From assembly GCF_000801105.2 (NCBI RefSeq), contig NC_079517.1:2542001-2606000 (forward strand): DNA of 64,000 bases. The letters are read 5' to 3'. Source of the DNA: Raphanus sativus. Taxonomy: Eukaryota; Streptophyta; Magnoliopsida; Brassicales; Brassicaceae. Position 1 is the stretch's first letter; each line of letters begins with the position of its first letter. Under the pieces are notes generated by a model. It worked only from the letters and a program-made list of their open reading frames with translations, ran no database searches and had not been told where the DNA came from. A program made the position numbers and the translations under genes. Shown here piece by piece: positions 48,836-60,950 of the stretch.

Positions 48836-48931
48836 TTATTTGACCACCACGAGATCACACCATTACCAACCATAATTACTCATATACATATTTTTATGAT
48901 AAGACCAGCCAACATAGTCTTGGAGCAGACA

Positions 48932-50407
48932 ATGGAGCTTCCTTTGTTTGCAGTGCTTCAAAGAACACCACGAGTTGCAGTTAGATTATCACTTATTCTA
49001 TTTTCCCTCGCAATAGTCCCTGCTTTATATTCTCTCCTCTCCAATCCAATCTTATTACCTCTATCTATCTCATCACCCGAGACTGATGGTCCCCTTCCAT
49101 CGGATCATATGCATCTCAGTCATCTGAATTCTCCATCTGTTCGGATTCTACCACCCGTGAATAGTCCCATTCCAGCTCCACCATATCATACAAGACATCG
49201 GAAGTCTTCATATCACTCAACCCCAGTCACAACGCCAACAACATCAAGAACGCAGATCAGAGATGATGAGCAGAGGTGTGATCTTTTCAAAGGGGAATGG
49301 ATACCGAACGAAGAATCTCCATACTATAACCACACGACTTGCTGGGCGATACAAGAGCACCAGAACTGCATGAAGCACGGGAGACCAGACTCAGGGTTCC
49401 TGAGATGGAGGTGGAAGCCAGACGGCTGCGACCTCCCCGTCTTTGATCCTCAGGAGTTCTTAGAAATGGTTAGAGGGAAATCTATGGGGTTTGTTGGTGA
49501 TTCCATTAGCAGAAACCAAGCCCAGTCTCTCTTGTGCCTTCTCTCTAGGGTAAAACATCCAATCTAATCTTCAATAATCACCAACTAACCAACATCTCTC
49601 TCTCTATATATATGAATTGTTTTTTTTTTCATTTCCTTGTAGGTGGAATATCCTGAAGACATTTCTTCTTCACCAGATAAAGCTTTTAAAGTATGGAACT
49701 ACACATCCTATAACTTCACTCTACATGCCATGTGGTCACCGTTTCTAGTGAAGACTACTAAAGCTGACCCTACAGACCCGGAGTGCAACCTCTTCAACCT
49801 ATACCTAGACGAGTATGACAGCAAGTGGACGAGTCAGATCAACCGGCTTGACTACCTGGTTATATCATCAGGCCACTGGTTTTACCGGCCTGTTATCTTC
49901 TACGAAAATGAAACAATCTCCGGATGCCAATACTGTGCGTTACCAAACACAACTCAGCTGCCTTTGTACTACGGATACACGAAGGCTTTAAGAACATCTC
50001 TAAGAGCTATACTCGAAAATTTCAAGGGTTTGGCATTTCTGAGGAGTTTTTCTCCTCAACATTTCGAAGGTGGACCGTGGGACAAAGGAGGGGACTGTGT
50101 AAGGACACGACCATACAGAAGAAACGAGACGATACCCGAAGGTGCAGATCTCAAGATTCACGACATTCAAGTAGAGGAGTTCCGAGCTGCAGAAGAAGAG
50201 ATGAAGAAGAAGCAGGGTTTGAGACTGAGGTTGATGGACACGACACAAGCAATGCTACTTCGACCAGATGGACATCCTGGGAGATATGGACATCTGCAGA
50301 CCGCCGCAGAGGTGAGTTTAAGAAATGATTGTATTCATTGGTGCCTCCCGGGACCTATTGATACTTGGAATGATATTTTGCTGCAAATGATGAAGACAGA
50401 AAAATAA
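48932..50407 (+). CDS. TBL21: TRICHOME BIREFRINGENCE-LIKE polysaccharide O-acetyltransferase (TBL21 type)
   Basis: Exons 48932-49549 and 49643-50407 encode 460 residues. I chose the ATG at 48932 ([10 protein letters not shown]) over the in-frame one at 48896 because it matches the start of the neighbouring TBL19. A signal anchor ([20 protein letters not shown]) is followed by a long Pro- and Ser-rich stem of about 90 residues. Then come the TBL domain ([20 protein letters not shown]), the GDS motif ([10 protein letters not shown]) and the DxxH motif ([12 protein letters not shown]). It is expected to be a Golgi O-acetyltransferase acting on hemicellulose. The intron sits exactly where TBL19 has one, so the two arose by tandem duplication. 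Confidence 0.93.
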
Positions 50408-50597
50408 AAACCATTCCTCAAGGATAAGTAGATGAGACCAATTTTAAATCAAACAAAAAAAAAGATTCCTGTAGAAGTCTTAGTATTTGATTGCCCATGT
50501 ATATTCATTCATATGCAAGGACGGAAAACCATTTACGAACAGTTATCATATTCATATAAATTTTATATGCAAAGTAAAAGCAGTCGTACATAATATC

Positions 50598-52095
50598 TCA
50601 GAAGGAAATCTTGATGAAAACGAGGACGTGCAAAGCCACAAAAGCTGACCTGAGATACATGAGCCTTGTTTGGGTGTCAGTTCTTGTAGCAGTTGAATAT
50701 GGAAGGTAGGAATGAGCATCAACCTCATGGTCTGATCCAAATCCTCTTATCTGAATTTGTTCTTTTTGAATCTGTTCCTTGCAGCGTTTCCCTCGACGAC
50801 GTCAAAGCTCTCATATCTTCTCCACAATCTCTCTAACTCCATCCGAATGAATCTCACCAACAATCCCCTCTGCTTGTGCCCTGATAGGAATATCAAAGGG
50901 TTCTGTTAAGAGACAGAGACAGTAGAAAGGGAAAAAAATTGTAGATTGATCTAGCTTGAGATGGACCTGCTTTGCAGCTAATTGCTCGATTAGAGTTTGG
51001 AGTTGTTTATCCAATGACTTCTCTCTCTGAGCTGTGGAAGCAAAATCTTCCCAGTCAGAAAATGCAAATGAAAATGTTCAGGCTACTAACTTTCTCGTGT
51101 GAGAACAGTCAGAGTTGATGAGGGAAGTACCTGGAGAAGGCTGTTTCAGTGCTCTTTCCTGTATAACAGTCCAACTCCTCTCTAGCTCCTGAACCTTCTC
51201 TTCCATTAACCTCTAAAGAATCAAATGACTTACACCAAAGTCAGGTATACACGATTAGAGAACTCCCTGCAAAACAAAAAAAAAAGGTAAAAATAAAAAC
51301 TAACCAAATAGTTCTTTTTTGCTCGCCAGCTTCTGTAGCCATAACGGACTTCATGGCCTCTGTGTCAGCTCCGTCTTTACCATTCCCATCAGGCTGGATA
51401 ACAGATTCACCAGAGCTCTTGGAGTGCCTTTCATCTAGAGAAGCTTCAAGCTTTCCTCAACATCTTATAGCTCCTGCAAAACCATATGATATCAAGCAGG
51501 TCCAAATGAACAAGTTTCACATTAAAAAAAAAAAATATATCATTTCTTAAGACTCGACCTTACAACTTTTTAAGAAGAGAATCATCTTCATGTCTCTTCT
51601 CTTCTATTTTTGTCTCACAGATTGATATCCATTCTCATATGCACTGTTCTCTCGTCTAGCAACGTCTGCTCTCTCATTTTGAGCCTAATTGCAGAAATCA
51701 AGATTCAGCTTCACCATTTTTCAAAAATGAGATACTCAAGTACCTCGTATCGGTCAAATTTCTATCGAATAACTCATATGGATCCTATTCTCTCAAATTC
51801 AAAGAGAGAAAGTTACCTGTTCACGAGTGGCGGAGTGGGAATCAAGCTGAAGAAGAGTGAGAGGCTGCATTGGAGGCTAATGAGTGAGCATGAAGGTGAG
51901 CATGAGTGAGCATGAAGGTGAGCCAGGCGCTGGGAGATGTCCGGTGGAGGCAATCTGAGCAAGCAGATCTTGGATCGAACGGCTGAGCGTTGTCGCTTTT
52001 GGGCCAAGCTCAATGACGTATCTCTGCTGCTCCTCCGTGAAAACTAGTGGGATCCGATCCTTCTCGTCGGCGCCCCAAGCTAGAAGTCCCGCCAT
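50598..52095 (-). pseudogene. Decayed At5g15880-like (coiled-coil, golgin-like) gene
   Basis: Pieces of one protein appear in order on the minus strand: MAGLLAWGADEKDRIPLVFT (52095), LRLPPPDISQRLAHLHAHS, LDSHSATREQ, AQREKSLDKQLQTLIEQLAA, EGIVGEIHS, MELERLWRRYESF and the C-terminal RSAFVALHVLVFIKISF (stop at 50598). They lie in different frames. Exon 1 has two extra single bases and a 22-bp tandem duplication, giving a TAG at 51879-51877. Exon 2 has an extra A, an extra AG and a TAG. Another one-base shift falls in EGIVGEIHS/MELERLW. The intact family is a predicted coiled-coil protein with a C-terminal membrane anchor. With at least six lesions, the copy cannot be functional. Confidence 0.85.
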
Positions 52096-53175
52096 TTCTT
52101 CGTCTTCTTCTCTCTGATCTAACACAGACGGGTCTGACTGACTGACTGGGCGATCACAGAGCTAAACCGAAGCGGTTGGTGTTTAAACCGGTTAGATTTG
52201 ATAGTGATTTTTGATTTTTAATCTCTAATTGGTTTGGTTTGGATTCAATTGGGTCTGAAACAGAAGCGAACATGCAAAGTGGCTTCGATATCCATCGTGT
52301 GTGTATGATACATGGGCCTTCAGAAAAAAAAAGGACAAAATTTAAACGATAACTTGAGGAAAATTAGAAAATTAGTGGATGTACACTTGAAATATAAGCT
52401 TCTAACTAATTATCTCACCGATCAGATTTTACAGATAAATATTCATAAACTACCCTATTAGGAATTTGTTAGATAACTCATTTTTACTTCTTAGATTGCT
52501 AAACTAAAATGTAGACCTAAATTGTCAGTTAAGAAATGTGACACTTTTATTATGGAAATGTATCATTTTAGGGATATACAGACAGCTAACATTTCTTAAA
52601 GTTATGATACAAATAAACTGATAAATAAATTCTTATCCTTTTCTTATTGGTGGGCAATAGGAGCCTACAAAATAATATGCATTACCGCGTGTTTGTAATT
52701 TGCCTTTGCTTGCAATCAACCCTCTTCCCCGTTCCTAAGCAAAATATCAAATCAGAAAATCTCAAAGCATCTGCCAAAACTATACACAAAATTAGGAATT
52801 TTGTTAAATGACCATCCCAAACATTGTCATATTCCATCACGTATACGACTTAAGCTCTCAATCAAACATACTTTATTACAAAATACAAATTACATTCCTA
52901 CAAATGTTGTAATCAAATTCACATTCGTAATGTTCCTTTTTCATTCATTTGGGTATACAACAATATCTTCTCTAGGTTTAGCATCTATAGCAAGTCTCCT
53001 GCACGTTCCCAACACCTTGGCTTGCAAAACAACATTTTTTTTCATCTACGCCAACATATCTTATAAATTTACAAAATATCCCTTAATAATTTTCTTTCTA
53101 ACCAAACAAACCCCACGAGTCAAGACATTAATTTCCAAATCCGTATTTATTGCTTTCTCCTCTTGACTAAGCAAA
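52096..53175. other. Intergenic between the pseudogene and GH81
   Basis: It holds the former promoter of the pseudogene and the promoter of the GH81 gene. The ORF at 52801-53166 has no family features and I do not support it. Confidence 0.45.
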
Positions 53176-55865
53176 ATGCTGAAGAAAGTGAGGCGAAAGG
53201 TCAAATCATTCGTCACCAAACCCTTTAAAAAGTCTAATAAGAGCAGACCTTCAAGACCTCCATCACCACCAGATCCACCACCACCACCTACTCTTCCTCT
53301 TCTTACACCATCTCCGACGCCTCAAGAGATGTCTTCATCGAGACAAAGGAACGCTCCGTTTCTCTTCCCGAGATCCGAATCATCCGTCTTACCCGACCCG
53401 TCTCGTTTCTTCAGCCACGATCTCCTCTCAACTCCTCTCCCAACAAACTCCTTCTTCCAAAACTTCACCCTCAAAAACGGCGACCAAGCCGAGTACTTCC
53501 ACCCTTACATCGTCAAACCATCTCCTTCATCTCTCTCCATTTCGTACCCGACTCTCTCCCACAACTCCGCCTTCATCTTCGAGGCTTTCAACGCCGACAT
53601 CACCGTCTCCGGGTCGGACGGACCCGACCCGCATTCGAGGAAGACTCATCTGATCTCTTCCTTCAGCGATCTCGGCGTCACTCTCGATTTCCCTTCCTCT
53701 AACCTCAGATTCTTCCTTGTCAGAGGAAGCCCCTTCATCACCTGCTCTGTCTCCGACAGCAACTCCTCGATCACAATCTCAACGATCCACGCGGTTTTGT
53801 CGTTTTCCTGCAACAGCTCATCCACCAAGTACACCGCTAAGCTCAACAACAACCAGACCTGGCTGATCTACGCCTCTTCCCCGGTTCACTTAAATCAAAC
53901 CGGAGGCTCTTCAATTAACTGCAGTCCTGGATTTTCCGGTATTCTCCGGTTCGCCGTACTACCCGATCCAAGCCCTGATTTTGAATCGATCCTCGACCGG
54001 TTTAGCTGCTGTTACCCAGTCTCCGGCGACGCTGATTTAACAAAGCCGTTCACTTTGGAGTATAACTGGGAGAAGCGAGGCTACGGAGACCTCTTAATGC
54101 TCGCTCACCCTCTCCACCTGAAGCTTCTATCAACCGACGACTGTTCAATCTCCGTCCTAGAGAGCTTCCGTTACAGAAGCATCGACGGAGATTTGGTCGG
54201 CGTCGTCGGAGATTCATGGGTTTTGAGACCGGACCCCGTTTCGGTGACGTGGCACTCCATCAAAGGAGTAGAGGAAGATCGTCGCGAGGAGATCATCTCC
54301 GCTCTCGTTAAAGACGTCAACGCGTTGGACTCCTCCGCTCCGGTAACGAACTCGTCGTACTTCTACGCGAAACTGATCGCGCGAGCCGCGAGGTTGGCTC
54401 TGATCGCCGAAGAAGTCTGCTACCTCGACGCGATTCCGGCGATCAGGAAGTATCTGAGGAGCATGATCGAGCCGTGGCTGGACGGGACTTTCGAGCCGAA
54501 CGGGTTCCTTTACGACCCCACGTGGGGAGGCGTGATCACGAAGCAAGGGTCGAGAGACCCCGGAGCTGACTTCGGGTTCGGGGTTTACAACGACCATCAT
54601 TACCATCTCGGCTACTTCCTCTACGCGATCGCCGTGCTGGCCAAGATCGATCCTTTGTGGGGGAAGAGGTACAGGCCTCAGGCGTATGCTCTGATGGCGG
54701 ATTTCATGACGCTGGGGAAGAAGAAGAAGAAAGGAGCGAGCTTTGTTAGTTCCGGTTCGGTTTACCCGCGTCTGAGATGCTTTGATCTCTTCAAGCTTCA
54801 TTCTTGGGCTGGTGGGCTGACGGAGTTCGCCGACGGGAGGAACCAGGAGAGCACGAGCGAGGCTGTGAACGCTTATTACTCCGCTGCTTTGTTGGGGTTG
54901 GCTTACGGGGATACGCATCTGGTGGCGGCGGCTTCGACGGTTTTGACGTTAGAGATTCACGCCGCGAAGATGTGGTGGCAGGTAACGGTTTTAATCTCAA
55001 ATAAAATAGAATTGAACCGGATAAGTTGATTTTACCCGAGCAAACCGAGAGTGTTTGATATGATAACCGAATTGGGTTGCTAGTGCCATCGGTTTATGAT
55101 TAGTTAACTAACCAAATGAATCCTATTCGGTTAAGTTTGGTTGATCAACTGATAGAAATCTAAGTTAATAGGTTTGGTTGGTTATCTTTGGTTCGATTGG
55201 GTATTAGTAAAACATATTACCATATTCAAACCAAACACACAAACCAGTCCGATTCATTCTACATCGGTTTAATTCTGGTTCTGGTTTGAATTGATCTCAT
55301 AGACTTATGGTTTAATTGATAGAAATCCAAATTAAAATGGTTAGTTTGGTTATCTTTGGTTTAGTTAAGTTTCTCTTCTTGGTGGTGGCAGGTGAAAGAA
55401 GGCGACACTATTTATCCGGCAGACTTCACGGCGGAGAATCGTGTGGTTGGGGTTTTATGGTCGACGAAGAGAGACAGTGGCTTATGGTTCGCACCAAAGG
55501 AATGGAAAGAGTGTCGGCTTGGGATACAGTTATTACCGATACTCCCAGTGTCGGAGATTCTGTTCTCGGATGTGAAGTTCGTGAAGCAACTCGTGAATTG
55601 GACTATGCCGGCGTTGGCGAGAGAGGGTGTCGGAGAAGGGTGGAAAGGGTTTGTGTATGCTTTGGAGAGTATTTACGACAAAGATGGAGCGATGGAGAAG
55701 GTTAGAGGATTAAATGGGCATGATGATGGGAACTCTCTGAGTAATCTGTTGTGGTGGATTCATAGTAGAGGTGGTGGTGATGATGATGACTACGACGATG
55801 AAGGTGGGTACGGAGGTCATGACGGTGGCGGGAAGTATTGCTCGTTTGGTCATTATTGTAATTAA
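53176..55865 (+). CDS. Glycoside hydrolase family 81 endo-1,3-beta-glucanase
   Basis: Exons 53176-54981 and 55392-55865 encode about 759 residues. After a basic, proline-rich N terminus (MLKKVRRKVKSFVTKPFKKS, then PPSPPDPPPPPT) with no signal peptide comes the GH81 N-terminal beta-sandwich domain (LPTNSFFQNFTLKNGDQAEY). The catalytic (alpha/alpha)6 domain follows, with DPTWGGVITKQGSRDPGADF, YNDHHYHLGYFLYAIAVLAK and the catalytic-loop signature DGRNQESTSEAVNAYY, whose glutamates are the proposed acid/base residues. The C terminus is Gly- and Asp-rich (GGGDDDDYDDEGGYGG). The enzyme cuts beta-1,3-glucan (callose, fungal walls). Position fits At5g15870. The intron is bounded by the same sequence, TGGTGGCAGGT, at both ends. 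Confidence 0.93.
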
Positions 55866-57023
55866 GCTTCTAAGTTGTCTTTTTGGTTTGTTAAATAAAA
55901 CAATGTTTAATATGTTGGGCTTAAAGATTCTTGATAAGTCTATAATTTATGTTGGGCTTCAAAATCTTAAATATTTCGGATCCACCAATTTTGTTTGACC
56001 CCATGTCAAATATGATTACTTCCCCAAATTTGAAATCTAATAAAGTTAAGATCAAGTTAATATCACATTCTCAAAAGGTGAGGGAGATCGGATGTGACAA
56101 CACACATCCGTTTTGTTCAAAGTTACAATGATGGTGATCATATGCAAATTGGATATGTATAAACGTTACATACAAATAGGTGATGTTGAAACTCTTATTC
56201 AGTATTCACGTTTGGACCCACCATTTGCTGCACCTTGTGGTTCATGTTCTTCTTATCTTTTAGACTCGAAGCGACTTGCCATATTCCAATTGGCTCTTCG
56301 GATCTCCAACCGCGTTGCCACATCTGCTTGACCGACTTGATGTGCAAGCAAACAAAATTAGGACAATGCCATGTTAATCTCCTACAACATTACTAAAGAA
56401 GATAAGTTTCAAAAAAAAACATTACCAGAGAAGATAAACACACAAAAAAAGAGAGAAGATAAACACTTTGTTAAGAAATGGATTAAGAGACATCCATTTC
56501 TTAACAAAGCTAAACATTTTTCTTTAAAAAGAAGGTGCAGCTGCAATCATCTCTAAAACCATATAAACCTTAGACAGTTAAAACATGATTAAGTCAAGAA
56601 CCAAGATAAAACGTTCAAAGGATAATTATGGCCAAAGCCTCCACCTTACCTAAAATAGTAGTCTACAAGACGAAAATAGTTTTGGTATGCATCAAGGGCC
56701 AGAACCTAGGCAACATGTTGATGAGTCATATAGAGAGAGAGAGAGTAGTAAACTCTTGGTGTATCTTTCTTCTCAAGTGTTGATAAGATACAAGACGACT
56801 AGTATGATTCCAAAAGCCAATGTCAGCATCTCTGAAAATGGACCCTATACACAAACTCAGCCAGCCACAAGATAATCACACAACTTTTCAAGGCCACTAA
56901 CTCCTCGCCAAGTGTCAGCTCCTCCAGATCCTATCCTTCCTTTTGCCTTCTTAGTCCCTTGCTTCCCATTTACAATCTTCACTTCCCTCACCAAACAACA
57001 AACCAGTACCATCTGAGTTAAAC
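55866..57023. other. Intergenic upstream of COL1; perfect hairpin inside
   Basis: No gene seen; the prenylcysteine methylesterase expected here in Arabidopsis is absent. A perfect 18-bp stem with an 8-base loop lies at 56466-56509. The COL1 promoter and 5' UTR occupy the right end. Confidence 0.5.
56466..56509. repeat. Perfect 18-bp inverted repeat (hairpin)
   Basis: CTTTGTTAAGAAATGGAT (56466-56483), loop TAAGAGAC, then the exact reverse complement (56492-56509). The complementarity does not extend beyond the stem. Confidence 0.85.
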
Positions 57024-57456
57024 ATGTTGAAACAAGAGAGCAACTGGGCACAAGCCTGTGACACATGCCGTTCAGCCGCCTGCACTGTCTACTGCCGAGC
57101 TGATTCCGCCTACTTGTGCACCAGCTGCGATGCTCAAGTTCATGCAGCCAATCGTCTTGCTTCCCGCCACGAACGTGTACGAGTGTGCCAATCATGTGAG
57201 CGAGCACCGGCTGCCTTTTTCTGCAAGGCAGATGCTGCTTCCTTATGCACAGCCTGTGATTCACAGATTCACTCAGCAAACCCACTTGCTAGACGCCACC
57301 AACGTGTTCCGATTCTGCCAATCTCTGGTTCCATGGCCACTAACCATTCAAGTGAGACAACGGAACCGGAGAACATAGTGGTGGTGGGTCAAGAAGAAGA
57401 AGATGAAGCAGAGGCGGCTTCTTGGCTGTTGCCTAGTTCAGTTAAAAACTGTGGTG

Positions 57457-57501
<45 letters not shown>

Positions 57502-58088
57502 GCAGTCAGAGCAACAGGTTCTCGGTTGGTGAAGAGTATCTGGACCTTGTGGATTACAGTTCTAGTATGGATAAGCGATTCATAGGTCAATCCAATCAGT
57601 ATCAACAAGACTACAACGTGCCTCAGAGGAGCTACGTGGCAGATGGGGTTGTTCCACTTCAAGTTGATGTATCAAAGGGTCACATGCACCACGAGCAACA
57701 CAACTATCAGTTTGGTTTCACAAATGTCTCCTCAGAAGCTTATGGAAGCTCCAACGGTTCCCCAATTCATATGGTGAGTCTTGTGCCAGAGTCAACAACA
57801 ACGAGTGACGCAACAGTATCGCCCAAAGCGGCAACAGAGGAACTGCCTAACGCTCCAGTTCAGATGCTGAGTCCAATGGAGAGAAAGGCAAGGGTGATGA
57901 GATACAGAGAGAAGAAGAAGACGAGGAAGTTTGAGAAGACGATAAGGTATGCTTCAAGGAAAGAGTATGCAGAGAAAAGACCAAGGATCAAAGGCCGGTT
58001 TGCAAAGAGGAATGAAGTGGATGCAGACCAAGGTTTGTCGACAATGGTAATGTTCGACACAGGATATGGAATTGTTCCTTCATTCTGA
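57024..58088 (+). CDS. COL1: CONSTANS-LIKE 1, B-box/CCT transcription regulator (intronless here)
   Basis: One open frame encodes 354 residues from MLKQESNWAQACDTCRSAAC. Two B-boxes (residues about 11-50 and 54-93) keep the Cys/His zinc ligands, for example [27 protein letters not shown] and [22 protein letters not shown] polar middle part contains a run of 14 Asn. The CCT domain near the C terminus ([20 protein letters not shown], then RPRIKGRFAKRN) resembles NF-YA and binds DNA with NF-Y subunits. The protein ends GYGIVPSF. The N terminus lacks the insert typical of CO, so this is COL1, upstream of CO as in At5g15850. Related genes have one intron before VPEST; here the exons are fused. Expression is expected to be controlled by the circadian clock. 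Confidence 0.94.
57458..57500 (+). repeat. (AAC)n tract coding for polyasparagine in COL1
   Basis: About 14 consecutive AAC codons give a run of Asn between the B-boxes and the CCT domain. Such pure codon runs vary in length. Confidence 0.9.
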
Positions 58089-58569
58089 TAATACATCCTA
58101 TAGCAAGAACTAGATTTCATGCTTGTGAAAAATGCATTACTGGTTTGTATTCCTTAGAAGTTATCACCACTGTAATGTATATAGAGACATTTTTTGTCTA
58201 ACTAGTACCAATTAATTATATATATTTATGTTTTTGCTGTTGTATCTAAACAAAATCTGCACACATAGTGACATAAAATACTATCCTTTCAGTCCAAATT
58301 TAAATCGATGTGCATTACTTTAGCTAGATGCACCAAAGAAGAGTTAACAATGAACTCACCTAGCCAAGAGATTCAAACAAGTAGTGATTCCTTTTCAACT
58401 GTTCCACATCAACTTGATAAAAAAAAGTAGAGGATAACTGATTCCGCTTGTGCCTCCATGAGAAAATAAGGTTTTACACGATATGATTTTACAAACAAAG
58501 TAGATGAGGACATAGTTAACTGTAGACATATAAAACGTGGAAAGTTCATTCAATTAAAAGAGACATCAT

Positions 58570-58609
58570 AACATCACACATTTTATTTTTGAGAAAAACA
58601 TCACACATT
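58570..58609. mobile_element. Micro-retroposition scar
   Basis: AACATCACACATT stands at 58570-58582 and 58597-58609 around the 14-bp insert TTATTTTTGAGAAA. Confidence 0.55.
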
Positions 58610-60944
58610 GAATAGTCATTCTCAGTAACATACTTAGAAAAGTGGCAGTAACTTAGCAAACAACCCGGAGTGAAAACTGCTACTAGGTATAGTTACATCA
58701 AAGGCATATTATTGTTCCTGGTTAGCACTGGAGCATGGTTGCGTAAATACCATTGTCTTATCCAGTAAATTAACACTCACAAGACAGAACTAACTACTAG
58801 CAGAATAATGTCAATGCCTATGTTTACTTGCTATAAATCTATTAGAATAAAGGGTTATAGTGTGTCACCTTTCCAAGGCATATGCTGACATAAAAGAATA
58901 AAGAAGCAAAGAGAAATCAAAGTGACACTGTAACTAAGCCCTTCACTTTGTTGCCACCTGGAAAAGGCCATGTAGCCTCAGCTTATCTTACCACTTTACA
59001 TGGTTAACTGATGATTTCCTGCAACAATCAAAAGATTCGTCTTGGCAATCACTGAGTGAGCGTTGATATCCATATGAATTTAGCCACTAGCGAGCGTGAG
59101 TGTAAAATATGTTCTCTTTGGACCACATAAACGGATCTCATTCATCCACTGAAACCAGAAGTGTGACTAGCTAGTGTAACTACTGAATCAAAAGCCCACC
59201 AGAAAATCTAGTATGTGATCTGGTTTGATCATGTAGCAAAAACTTACAAACCACGCAATATCATCATCAACAAGTAAGCTTTAAGTAGTAGAGAGAGTTT
59301 CATCTAGATTTCTTTTCAGGAAAATTTTAAAGATTCAATAACAATTGTTGCTTAGGTAACTAACGAGTTGTAAGAACCAATTTAATGTTAACATTTAGTG
59401 ATTGGATTTGAGATATCACTCAAAAGTGCATAAAAGTGATATTACCTTTTGCCAAAAGTCGCTGCACTTTTGCACTTTTGCCTCAGATAAGTTTCTCACA
59501 GCCATGTAAAATGGAGAATCCTCACATAGCTTACAATTGCAAGCTTTGTATGGTCCCTGGATTCTTGTTCTCTTTCTCAGTCTTTTCAAGAAAAGAAGGT
59601 TTTCTATTTAAATCTGAAAGAAGGAAAGTATTCGCAACCCGGGAAGCTGCAAAATAATGAAATTAAATAAGTGACATATAGTTTTCTTTCCTTAATATCT
59701 TTACAACTGAGTCTAATTGGCTTTAAATTGCATTTTCCTTCACATAATTCCCTTGCAACTTTCATGTAAGGTGGAACTCTACCTCTATACATGTAAGAGA
59801 AGTTCCAACCACAGATAGGAAAAGAGAAATAATAAGCTAAAACTATATTTCTTGAACTACAAGTGATAAAATGGTCAATACACAACTCTTCTTGAACTAG
59901 AACCACTATAAAATCCCCACTATTTTCATATCACTAATGTAATGATCCTAGAATCCTTCTCTTTCATAAGATTTCTCCATTACATTCATCATAAAACCAG
60001 TAAATAACAAGAACTTGAAGTTAAGCTCCAACTACCAAGAAAAAAATAGTGTGGTATAAGAAATAATGAAAGAGGAAGAGATGCGAAAAGTGTATCCTAG
60101 GACCAGCCTTTTTATACAAGCAAACTCACTTTTCAGCTGTAGACAATAGAGTTGAAGGAAGCCACATGAATTCGGCCACTAGGGTCTTCTAACCTTTGGA
60201 CCACATAAATGGGTATCGTACTTCCACTGAACCCAAAGCATTTCCACATAGTAAAACATTTATAGCATATCGCCAACAAAGCACTGGTGGTTAATTACTA
60301 GTACAAAAGCAAACCCATGATGTCATTTTAAAAAAATTGCATCTACTGATCCTACGGAGTAGTAAACGAGCAGCTCAAAACTCTACCTCCGTGATCCTAG
60401 AAAGACAAGTCATGAAACTTTCCATCTCTGACCTGACACTTGGCAGTATAAAAGTAATATGGAAACATACTTAGGTTAAATAGCAATAAACAAGATATTA
60501 TCAATTATCATGCTGTCAAAATGTTGCAGAGACATTTGACAACTCCCATGAGTCTTTTATTAGCATGATGGTGATCAACTGCAAATTTCTACATAAAATA
60601 TAGACATGTGATACTAACTAACGTTGCTCCTTTTGGAGTCCTAGTTTTCCTACAACTTGTGGCTCAGGTAAAAGTTGGTGATGGCTCTGAGACACGATGT
60701 CTTAACCTACAGTTAGTTATCACAAGGTTCAAGAAGGATATTCAACTACGTAGACTTTTCCTTTGGAAGAGCCACAGAGATAGAGTATCTACTTTTAGTT
60801 TTAAATAAATCCAAAAGTAAAAATAGTAAAAGATGGTACGAAAATAGTAACACCATATGGTGTTTATCTTCTTGAGAATCTCTCAATGACAAGTAGGTAC
60901 AACATATGCAACTAGTGAATGTTTCCCAACTAATAGCTCTCAAC

Positions 60945-60950
60945 CACGTG
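60945..60950. promoter_or_regulatory. G-box in the proximal CO promoter
   Basis: CACGTG lies 118 bp before the CO start codon. In Arabidopsis, FBH bHLH proteins activate CO through E-box elements in its promoter, and a G-box is an E-box. That this site is used is inferred. Confidence 0.5.

Noticed and set aside
52801..53166. 121-codon ORF before GH81
   Set aside because: Phe-, Ile- and Lys-rich translation of AT-rich promoter DNA, without a family match.
57438..57662. ORF with a long Val run on the minus strand
   Set aside because: Antisense reading of the (AAC)n tract of COL1.
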